DNA from: Clostridiales bacterium
Lineage (GTDB): Bacteria; Bacillota; Clostridia; Peptostreptococcales; Anaerovoracaceae
Direction of reading: 5' to 3'
Assembly: GCA_012515135.1 (NCBI GenBank)
Contig: JAAYYX010000267.1
Location: forward strand, 1-5,772
Length of the DNA stretch: 5,772 bases
Shown: in pieces, positions 1 to 5,278 of the stretch
Numbering within the stretch: the stretch's first letter is position 1
Layout: each line of letters starts with the position of its first letter
Program-made: the position numbers and the translations under genes
Notes under the pieces: generated by a model
What the model was told of the DNA's origin: nothing
Database searches by the model: none
The model's input: only the letters and a program-made list of their open reading frames with translations

Positions 1-34
1 AGCATTATATATTCATTTTGAAAAACTTCTTTTC

Positions 35-1279
35 TCATCTTCTTTTGACTCCTCTTCTTGCTTTGTACCCAATGACTTCAACCTGTTCTCCCAAAACGTC
101 CTGAGGGTAGTCCTTTTCATTCTTTGATGTGTATCCGGTGGTTTTTTTGTCTATATTACCAAATCCCCCCTGTTCCCATCCATATTTGAGTCCGGCAAAA
201 GTCATTTTCTCCGGTTTGAACTCCGGTTGTATCTTTTTGAAATTGATCAATCCCTTGGGAGCTTTTGTATAGCTGCTGAAAATACCTGTTATGGTTGCCG
301 TTGATTTAAGGATAGGTGCGATATTTTCTGTGTTGAAAGTATTATATGTAAAAAGGGAATTGACAGTACAGTAATCATCTATAAAGATATCTGCCGTTTT
401 TTCTTTTATAGGCAGATCTTTTGGTTCTCCAGCCAGATATACGATGTTGTAATTACCTTCAGAAAGATATGCCTGTATTTTTTCAAGTCTTTTTTTTGAA
501 GGGTCCGATATTATATATATGTTCTTTTTGTTCAGTTTGTCTATGTATGCAAGCAGGAAATTCAGAGTAAAGGGCCCGGTCATTATGACCATTGGATTTT
601 CCAGCTCTTCATGGATCTGATTATACATATAAAGATTTGTCTGATCTATCAGTTTTCTGTAGGAAGGACTGAATTGATCCACCATTGCCATTACCGATTC
701 AATATTTTCAAAGGCCTTAAAGGGGGTATCCTCATAATGCTTCCCGCAGAGTATCATTCCTTCCTTGATGCCGGCATTGTATCCGCATTCACACCATAGT
801 TCTCCGGAAAGAAGCTCTCCTTCCGCCATACTGGCAGAATCAAGTTTAAGGGGCACCCTACAGCGGGGGCAGTAAAGATAGGGTATAAATGAAAATGGTA
901 TGCCTGTTTTTGTTTCTTCCGCAGAGACGGTTTTCGGCATTCCTTCTATTTCATTCTCCAAAGAAAGAATATGGGCCTCCATTTCTTTTTTTTCGTTGAT
1001 CAGTTCTTTACGTTTTTTTTCAAGAAGGTCTGAACACAGGCCCAGCACCACATCATCCTTGAATCTTGAAGTTTTCTGCAAAAAAAACAAAAGCTGTATT
1101 TCTTCGATGGTAAAATGATATCCCTTGTATTTAAGAATATTTTTCATATCCTCTTCACAGTTTTTATCGAATTCATATTGCTCTGCTTTTTTTACCGGGA
1201 TCAGAAGTCCGTTATTGATATAATATCTTACTGTGCTTACATTAAGTCCGAATTTGTTTGCGAATTCTCCTATCTTCAT
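35..1279 (-). CDS. MerR-family regulator fused to zinc-ribbon and methyltransferase-like domain
   Basis: A 414-residue protein, much longer than a plain MerR regulator. Residues 3-28 form the MerR helix-turn-helix (IGEFANKFGLNVSTVRYY), followed by the wing and second helical part to about residue 70. A charged coiled coil (about 85-112) would dimerise it. Residues 134-178 contain C137-x2-C140 and, after a GELWCECG stretch, C163-x-C165, with a following IKEGM; this is the layout of Trm112/RlmA-type zinc-binding segments. Residues 227-335 have the strand-helix rhythm of a class I SAM methyltransferase, including an acidic residue ending strand 2 (D259) and a DLPIKEKTADIFI stretch like motifs III/IV. 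The glycine-rich SAM loop, however, reads VIMTGPFTLNFLL instead of a GxGxG type. I infer a DNA-binding regulator whose C-terminal domain senses a ligand or is a derived methyltransferase. Start: ATG at 1279 with AGGAGAA 7 nt upstream and a good promoter. It is divergent from the GrdX-family gene. The MerR part is secure; the function is unknown. Confidence 0.85.
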   Translation of the reverse strand: MKIGEFANKFGLNVSTVRYYINNGLLIPVKKAEQYEFDKNCEEDMKNILKYKGYHFTIEEIQLLFFLQKTSRFKDDVVLGLCSDLLEKKRKELINEKKEMEAHILSLENEIEGMPKTVSAEETKTGIPFSFIPYLYCPRCRVPLKLDSASMAEGELLSGELWCECGYNAGIKEGMILCGKHYEDTPFKAFENIESVMAMVDQFSPSYRKLIDQTNLYMYNQIHEELENPMVIMTGPFTLNFLLAYIDKLNKKNIYIISDPSKKRLEKIQAYLSEGNYNIVYLAGEPKDLPIKEKTADIFIDDYCTVNSLFTYNTFNTENIAPILKSTATITGIFSSYTKAPKGLINFKKIQPEFKPEKMTFAGLKYGWEQGGFGNIDKKTTGYTSKNEKDYPQDVLGEQVEVIGYKARRGVKRR

Positions 1280-1286
1280 TTTATGC

Positions 1287-1293
1287 TTCTCCT
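1287..1293 (-). promoter_or_regulatory. Ribosome binding site of the MerR-methyltransferase gene
   Basis: On the minus strand this reads AGGAGAA, 7 nt before the ATG whose first base is 1279. The good match and spacing fix that start codon. Confidence 0.75.
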
Positions 1294-1302
1294 ATGAACT
1301 AC

Positions 1303-1331
1303 AGTATATGTTAAAGGTGTTTTTTGGTCAA
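1303..1331 (-). promoter_or_regulatory. Sigma-A promoter of the MerR-methyltransferase gene
   Basis: On the minus strand a TTGACC -35 box (1331-1326) and a TATACT -10 box (1308-1303) are separated by exactly 17 bp. Each matches consensus at 5 of 6 positions. The predicted transcript starts near 1296, giving a leader of roughly 15-20 nt that contains the AGGAGAA site. The 14-bp palindrome at 1334-1347 lies 2 bp upstream of the -35 box, a position suited to an activator or autoregulator. Confidence 0.75.
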
Positions 1332-1333
1332 GA

Positions 1334-1347
1334 TGAACCCGGGTTCA
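1334..1347. promoter_or_regulatory. Perfect 14-bp palindrome, candidate operator between divergent genes
   Basis: TGAACCCGGGTTCA is a perfect inverted repeat with no spacer. It lies just upstream of the minus-strand -35 box and about 20 bp upstream of the proposed -35 of the GrdX-family gene. It has no T-tract and sits in a non-coding divergent region, so an operator is more likely than a terminator. Related half-sites occur on both sides: TGAACT at 1295-1300, over the predicted minus-strand start of transcription, and GGTTCA at 1382-1387, inside the plus-strand promoter spacer. Which protein binds is inference; the divergent MerR-type protein is the obvious candidate. Confidence 0.5.
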
Positions 1348-1367
1348 CTTATTTTGAAATTTGTATA

Positions 1368-1398
1368 TTGCTGTAAAGGCCGGTTCAGAATGTATGAT
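1368..1398 (+). promoter_or_regulatory. Candidate MerR-type promoter of the GrdX-family gene (19-bp spacer)
   Basis: A TATGAT -10 box (1393-1398) is preceded by a weak TTGCTG -35 (1368-1373) at a 19-bp spacing. Long 19-20 bp spacers with a dyad inside are the known hallmark of MerR-activated promoters. Here an imperfect dyad (CTG..A..GG / CC..T..CAG, 1371-1388) covers the spacer. The -10 box is credible. The -35 assignment is weak at 3 of 6 matches, and the promoter may instead depend on another activator. Confidence 0.45.
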
Positions 1399-1418
1399 AC
1401 AAACAAATAAAGAAATCC

Positions 1419-1426
1419 AAGGAGGT
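1419..1426 (+). promoter_or_regulatory. Strong ribosome binding site of the GrdX-family gene
   Basis: AAGGAGGT is a full match to the anti-Shine-Dalgarno core, 7 nt before the ATG at 1434. This implies efficient translation of the small protein and settles its start. Confidence 0.85.
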
Positions 1427-1433
1427 AATCAAA

Positions 1434-1784
1434 ATGAAAAGAGTTATAATAACCAACAACAAAAAGGTAAAAGAAGCATTTGAAGGAAAGGCCGAAGTAA
1501 AATACATCAACAGCACAGCAATCGATATATTTGAAGAAGCAAGAGAACTTGCAAAAAGCGGAGGCAAAATGCTGGTGGATCCCACAAGAATGCCCGTAAA
1601 AAATTATTACAGAAGCATCCCCTTTCTGGTTGACGGCGGAGCGCCGTCTGAAAGAAGTATAGACCTGATAGAATCATGTCTTGGCAAGCTTGAAGGGAAA
1701 AAAGAAGGCTTTGCAAAGGAACCTGTCCTGGCTGGCCTGCAGCAGAACAAAGACATGGAACCTATAAAAAAAGTTATGGGCTGA
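1434..1784 (+). CDS. GrdX family protein
   Basis: A soluble 116-residue protein with no signal peptide or membrane segment. It begins with a short hydrophobic strand, RVIITNN (3-9), then KVKEAF. A later segment, GGKMLVDPTRMPVKNYYRSIPFLV (43-66), and the SERSIDLIESCL helix (72-83) follow the pattern I know from GrdX: TNN near the start, a 'LL.HP..G.vKPN.tPY+Si' block, then an 'S...IE' helix. GrdX is a small protein of unknown function usually encoded at the head of glycine/sarcosine/betaine reductase operons. Here the DP-TRMP-V-KNYYRS version departs from the usual HP block, so this may be a divergent paralogue. It has its own AAGGAGGT site and is closed by a terminator, so it is monocistronic. 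No reductase or thioredoxin genes are in view. The assignment is by remembered motif, not by search. Confidence 0.65.
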   Translation: MKRVIITNNKKVKEAFEGKAEVKYINSTAIDIFEEARELAKSGGKMLVDPTRMPVKNYYRSIPFLVDGGAPSERSIDLIESCLGKLEGKKEGFAKEPVLAGLQQNKDMEPIKKVMG

Positions 1785-1839
1785 TCGATGTTTTCACTTT
1801 AAAACTAAACACGGCAAAACGTCCCTAAATACCCCGTAT

Positions 1840-1890
1840 AAAGCAAGACCCCCCGGTTTTTCCTCCGGGGGATTTTGTTTTGCTTTTTTT
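1840..1890 (+). terminator. Intrinsic terminator after the GrdX-family gene
   Basis: A perfect 7-bp GC stem, CCCCCGG (1850-1856) with CCGGGGG (1865-1871), closes an 8-nt loop. An outer AAAGCAA / TTGCTTT pairing (1840-1846 with 1880-1886) extends it, and a run of seven T ends at 1890. It lies 55 nt after the GrdX-family stop and 31 nt before the next promoter, so it separates the two transcription units. The outer A/T pairing could also let it act for minus-strand transcripts, but no minus-strand gene ends here. Confidence 0.9.
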
Positions 1891-1920
1891 ACAACTATGT
1901 AAAACCCCTTCCAAAGATTT

Positions 1921-1949
1921 TTGACGCATATGCCATGCTCTGATATAAT
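1921..1949 (+). promoter_or_regulatory. Near-consensus extended -10 promoter of the two-component operon
   Basis: A TTGACG -35 (1921-1926), a 17-bp spacer and a perfect TATAAT -10 (1944-1949). The -10 is preceded by TGA, which supplies the TGn extended -10 motif at 1941-1943. Transcription should start near 1956-1957, leaving a leader of about 60 nt before the response-regulator ATG. That placement excludes the in-frame TTG at 1955 as a start codon. The promoter looks constitutively strong, so control may act after initiation; see the leader hairpin. Confidence 0.85.
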
Positions 1950-1969
1950 GAAAATTGCTTAAATATGAG

Positions 1970-2017
1970 AAAGGAGTGCACGGCTTTTTTGTTATCAAAG
2001 ACTGTGCGATCATAATA
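1970..2017 (+). promoter_or_regulatory. Leader with distant Shine-Dalgarno and hairpin before the start codon
   Basis: A good Shine-Dalgarno, AAAGGAG (1970-1976), ends 41 nt before the ATG at 2018, far too distant for normal initiation, and no other purine-rich site is nearer. Between them GCACGGCTTT (1978-1987) pairs with AAAG (1997-2000) and CTGTGC (2002-2007). This makes ten pairs, one of them G-U, with A2001 bulged and a 9-nt loop. Folded, the hairpin would leave 9-10 nt between the Shine-Dalgarno and the AUG, a normal spacing. A hairpin that shortens the effective spacing is known from some phage T4 genes. That it works here is inference from the pairing and geometry. Confidence 0.6.
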
Positions 2018-2707
2018 ATGAATAAAATTCTTTTGGTGGAGGACGATATAAGTATAGTCGAGAATCTGAAAGCGCTTCTGGAAGAAGAGGAATTCACAGT
2101 GGAGGTATCAACTACCCAGGAACAGGCGTTAAGGCTTTTGGAAAACAATAAATTCGATCTGCTGCTTCTGGATATTTCTCTGCCTGACGGCAGCGGTTAT
2201 GCAGTATGCTCTGCGGCAAAAGCCAACTCTGCGGCAAACCTTAACATAGATACCCCCGTGATCTTTCTTACTGCCTATGATGATGAGGCTACTGCCGTAA
2301 CCGGCCTGGACATGGGCGCAGAAGACTATATTACCAAACCCTTCAGACCCAGAGAGCTGGTTTCCAGAATAAAAAACATATTAAGAAGAAGCGGCAAATC
2401 CAAACCGGTGATAGAAATAAGCGATCTGAAAGTTGATTCTCTAAAAGGCACCGTACACAAGAAAGGAGAAGAAATTTTTCTTTCTGTACTGGAATACAGA
2501 CTGCTTCTTGTTTTTCTCAATAATAAGGGCGTTATTCTTTCAAGGAACAAACTTCTTGAAGAAATATGGGATATAGCCGGAGAATTCGTAAATGATAACA
2601 CCTTGACCGTATATATAAAGAGACTTAGAGAAAAGATCGAGGATGACCCTCAAAACCCGGAAATAATAAAAACCGTTCGCGGCATGGGATACAAAGTCGG
2701 GGAATAA
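2018..2707 (+). CDS. OmpR/PhoB-family response regulator transcription factor
   Basis: A 229-residue two-domain response regulator, normal for the family. The receiver domain (about 3-122) has acidic E8, D9 and D10, the phospho-acceptor D52 in LLLLDISLPDGSG, T85 in VIFLTA and K107 in ITKPFRP. The winged-helix DNA-binding domain (about 130-228) ends with the recognition helix NDNTLTVYIKRLREKIEDD and the wing IIKTVRGMGYKVG. The region between helix 3 and strand 4 (about 63-79, rich in Ala/Asn) is somewhat longer than usual. The start at ATG 2018 gives the standard MNKILLVEDD opening; an in-frame TTG at 1955 lies at the transcription start and would add an atypical 21-residue tail. The partner kinase follows after 52 bp, presumably in one operon. 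Receptor stimulus and targets cannot be told; the relatives of such pairs often respond to envelope stress or antimicrobial peptides. Confidence 0.93.
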   Translation: MNKILLVEDDISIVENLKALLEEEEFTVEVSTTQEQALRLLENNKFDLLLLDISLPDGSGYAVCSAAKANSAANLNIDTPVIFLTAYDDEATAVTGLDMGAEDYITKPFRPRELVSRIKNILRRSGKSKPVIEISDLKVDSLKGTVHKKGEEIFLSVLEYRLLLVFLNNKGVILSRNKLLEEIWDIAGEFVNDNTLTVYIKRLREKIEDDPQNPEIIKTVRGMGYKVGE

Positions 2708-2759
2708 AACCATCAAAACTACCAGTTTATAAAATCATCAAAAGAGCCGGAGAGAAGCA

Positions 2760-3770
2760 ATGAAATTTTTGAGAAACAAAGAAATAATAAGACAGATGAC
2801 GGTTTTTGGTGTATTAACAGTTCTGTTTACTGTTGCTGCTTTTTTTATTCAGTGGTACTGCAGTTTTCTTGTGCTGGCTGTTGCTGTTTGCTTTTGTCTG
2901 GTTTTTTTGATTTCCACAAAAAAACGTTATGACCGGATAGAGAAGCTTTCGGAAAAACTGAATCTGATCCTTCACGGCCAGGATTTTCTAGCCATTGACG
3001 ATAATCAGGAAGGGGAGCTGGCTATCCTTGAAAGTGAAATATATAAAATGACGGTCAAACTGAGGGAACATTCTTATGCCCTTCAAAAAGAAAAAATATA
3101 CCTCACGGATTCCATTGCAGATATTTCACATCAGTTGAGAACTCCCCTTACTACAATAAATCTGATAATGTCCTTTATGCAGAAAAAAAATCTTTCCGAA
3201 GAAAAGCGTCTGGAATACAATCAGGAAATAAATCAGAACCTTATAAGGATAGACTGGCTGATATCTTCTCTTCTGAAAATCTCAAAGATAGACGCAGGAA
3301 CTGCCGGCTTCAAAAATGAACATGTTGATGTACGCGAACTGATAGACAGATCCTTTGACCCTCTTCTTATACCCATCGAAATACGTCAGCAGACTTTCAG
3401 CCTTGAAGTCACCGGAAAACCCGGATTCATGGGAGATATAAACTGGACCTGCGAAGCCCTTGGGAATATACTCAAGAACTGCATGGAGCACACCCCCGAA
3501 GGCGGCCTGCTAAAAGTGACTGCCCAGGAAAATGCCCTTTATACAGAAATAATCATAACTGATACAGGTAAAGGTATAGACCCCGATGACATGCCTCATT
3601 TATTTGAAAGGTTTTATAAGGGCAAAAATGCCAGTGATTCAAGCACCGGCATCGGGCTTGCACTGGCAAGAATGATCATTCAGAAGCAAAACGGAAGTAT
3701 AAAACTGGAAAACCGCATCGAAGGCGGCGCAAAATTCACCATAAGATTTTACAAAAAAACCGAAAGCTAG
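2760..3770 (+). CDS. Sensor histidine kinase, short two-TM intramembrane-sensing type
   Basis: A 336-residue membrane kinase. Two hydrophobic segments (about 13-30 and 35-52) are separated by only four or five residues (QWYCS), so there is no extracellular sensor domain; this is the layout of intramembrane-sensing kinases of Firmicutes. A short linker helix leads to the dimerisation domain with the H-box SIADISHQLRTPLT (phosphorylated H124). The ATPase domain has the N-box around N236 and N240, G1 DTGKGI (268-273), F-box FERFYKG (282-288) and G2 STGIGLALA (295-303). All catalytic motifs are intact. A ribosome site GGAGAG (2749-2754) lies 5 nt before the ATG. Such kinases usually sit beside a Bce-type ABC transporter that does the sensing; none is present on either side here. 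The 3' end overlaps the opposite M23 gene by 4 bp. Confidence 0.92.
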   Translation: MKFLRNKEIIRQMTVFGVLTVLFTVAAFFIQWYCSFLVLAVAVCFCLVFLISTKKRYDRIEKLSEKLNLILHGQDFLAIDDNQEGELAILESEIYKMTVKLREHSYALQKEKIYLTDSIADISHQLRTPLTTINLIMSFMQKKNLSEEKRLEYNQEINQNLIRIDWLISSLLKISKIDAGTAGFKNEHVDVRELIDRSFDPLLIPIEIRQQTFSLEVTGKPGFMGDINWTCEALGNILKNCMEHTPEGGLLKVTAQENALYTEIIITDTGKGIDPDDMPHLFERFYKGKNASDSSTGIGLALARMIIQKQNGSIKLENRIEGGAKFTIRFYKKTES

Positions 3771-3782
3771 ATATACTTCAGG
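3752..3782 (-). terminator. Weak candidate intrinsic terminator of the M23 peptidase transcript
   Basis: On the minus strand CCTGAAG (3782-3776) can pair with CTTTCGG (3766-3760) around a 9-nt loop, with one mismatch and one G-U pair, followed at once by seven T (3759-3753). It overlaps the last codons and stop of the peptidase and the 3' end of the kinase gene. The position is right, but the stem is poor. Confidence 0.35.
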
Positions 3783-5278
3783 GGATTTACGAATCTGCCG
3801 TTGATCTGCATTTCAAAATGCAAGTGAGGTCCTGTGCTGTTTCCCGTGCTTCCCACTCTGGCTATCAGCTTTCCTTCATAAACTTTCTGCCCCGCATGTA
3901 CAAGAATACTGCTGCAATGGGCATAACGGGACACAACGCCGTTTCTGTGATCGATCTCTACAACGTTTCCGTATGAATTTCTGTATCCCGCAGATACCAC
4001 AGTGCCGCCGTCCGCAGCGTATATACTGTTTCCGCTGCCACAGGCCAGATCTACTCCCCTGTGAAGTCTTCCCCATCTATATCCGAATCCCGACGAAACA
4101 TATCCTGCAGGGCATGGATTGCAATAGTGACCATCTCCCATGGTGGGGGGTATTTTTTTTGTTCCCACCAAAACCACCTTAGTCACCGGCTTGCTTAACA
4201 CTTTTGTTTTTAATATGTCCCTTTTTGTTTCCTTGCCGTTAACTCTCGTTATCCTGGCAACGACTTCACTCTCTCCGTCCTTTCCTTTTACGGTTGTTGA
4301 ATTTTCTCCTATATAGGCATCCGGGTTGTCTTTTTTCTTTGTTTCATAGGTCACTTTTTCTTTGTAGACCGCCTTTTCAACAGTTGTCACATGCAGCACG
4401 GGGGAATCTTTATCGGCAAACATTTTACCCTGCACTGCACCTGTTTTTTGTATATTGCCCAGTTTTGTATCCACTGTTTTTATTTTTACCTTTTCGGCAA
4501 ATTTTACATCTTCGTATTCCACTCCGTCTTTTTTCTCGGAAAATCTTGCCAGAGTTTCTGTTAAAACTGTTTTTGCTTCCTTCTTTGTGGCAAGAGCCGC
4601 CACTCTTTTTTCATTTACATATATGCCGTATCCGCTGGCATTGATATCCTTCATATATGTAAGTCTTTTTAGGACCTCTTCCATGTCATCCACGTCCCGG
4701 TTTATTGTGACAACTTTTCTGAACTGTATGTCTTCCTTTTCACCTATGGTGATCTTGGCATTATAATGATCTGTAAGCTGATCGCTGGCGATATCCAGAA
4801 CCTGTGTCACTTCTTTCTGTCCTTTTACAAGACCAAGAACCTTTCCGTTATATGAATACTCATAACCGGTAACATAATTGAACAGAGCCAGCACTCCCAA
4901 AGTTACCGCTACTATTCCTGCAAAGTATTTCAGCAGCATCACTTTTTTTCTGTCGGCCATTACTCTCAGAAATTTTATTCTGCGGTTTCCTCTGCTGACA
5001 ACGGCTTCGGTTTTTTGGGCAAATTCCTCGTGGCTCCTGTCAAATTCAGAAACCAGGCTTGCCATGGTTTCTGAAACTGCGCCCTCCTTTTTCACAAAAT
5101 TCTTCTTGAGATCCGAGACCTTTTCAGATACTTTATTTATGGGTTTCCGATACTTCCTCAGAAGAATTCTTTTTATATTATCGGTTTTTTTTGCCACGTT
5201 TCTTTTTTTTCTTTTTATTTCCCGGAGAACTCTATTATAAAATTCTTTTCCCGGTTTTATTTCTTTTCTTTTATCCAT
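3767..5278 (-). CDS. Membrane-anchored G5-domain M23 (LytM-type) peptidoglycan endopeptidase
   Basis: A 503-residue zinc endopeptidase predicted to cut peptidoglycan cross-bridges or stem peptides outside the membrane. Residues 1-112 are a Lys/Arg-rich, partly coiled-coil cytoplasmic region. One membrane segment (about 113-135) follows, so it is a type II anchored protein, not a secreted one. Residues 140-278 hold two related modules (Y.xNGK.xxxV followed by a helix, then ED..F and a strand). A G5 domain (about 297-373) precedes the M23 domain (about 390-503). The M23 zinc ligands are visible as H406 and D410 (HRGVD) and H487 of HLH, with catalytic H454 (YAH) and H485; all are intact. C386-x2-C389, C413 and C455 could form disulfides. 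Start ATG 5278 lies inside the upstream gene (22-bp overlap) and lacks a good ribosome site, so translational coupling is likely. SpoIIQ-like or growth-related roles are both possible. Confidence 0.92.
   Translation of the reverse strand: MDKRKEIKPGKEFYNRVLREIKRKKRNVAKKTDNIKRILLRKYRKPINKVSEKVSDLKKNFVKKEGAVSETMASLVSEFDRSHEEFAQKTEAVVSRGNRRIKFLRVMADRKKVMLLKYFAGIVAVTLGVLALFNYVTGYEYSYNGKVLGLVKGQKEVTQVLDIASDQLTDHYNAKITIGEKEDIQFRKVVTINRDVDDMEEVLKRLTYMKDINASGYGIYVNEKRVAALATKKEAKTVLTETLARFSEKKDGVEYEDVKFAEKVKIKTVDTKLGNIQKTGAVQGKMFADKDSPVLHVTTVEKAVYKEKVTYETKKKDNPDAYIGENSTTVKGKDGESEVVARITRVNGKETKRDILKTKVLSKPVTKVVLVGTKKIPPTMGDGHYCNPCPAGYVSSGFGYRWGRLHRGVDLACGSGNSIYAADGGTVVSAGYRNSYGNVVEIDHRNGVVSRYAHCSSILVHAGQKVYEGKLIARVGSTGNSTGPHLHFEMQINGRFVNPLKYI

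Noticed and set aside
1..34. Possible feature left of the MerR gene
   Set aside because: Only 34 AT-rich bases follow the stop codon; no hairpin with a T-tract or coding signal is visible before the edge.
611..1297. Plus-strand open frames opposite the MerR-methyltransferase gene
   Set aside because: They are short, overlap a protein with clear MerR and zinc motifs on the other strand, and show no motif of their own.
1955..2017. Upstream TTG start extending the response regulator by 21 residues
   Set aside because: The TTG falls at or before the predicted transcription start of a near-consensus promoter, has no ribosome site, and the added residues are atypical; MNKILLVEDD at 2018 is the standard receiver opening.
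2712..2742. Repeated ATCAAAA between the response-regulator and kinase genes as a regulatory site
   Set aside because: Seven-base A-rich repeats are expected by chance here, and the two genes appear to share one transcript.
3807..3822. Inverted repeat TGCATTTCAAAATGCA as a terminator for the kinase gene
   Set aside because: It is A/T-rich with a 2-4 nt loop and no following T-run, and lies within conserved M23 codons (HFEMQ), so coding constraint explains it.
4294..4766. Plus-strand open frames opposite the M23 peptidase (also 3973-4182, 4878-5240 and 5191-5490)
   Set aside because: They are antisense to well-supported coding sequence, rich in Phe/Leu/Ser from complementing Lys-rich codons, and show no family motif or ribosome site.
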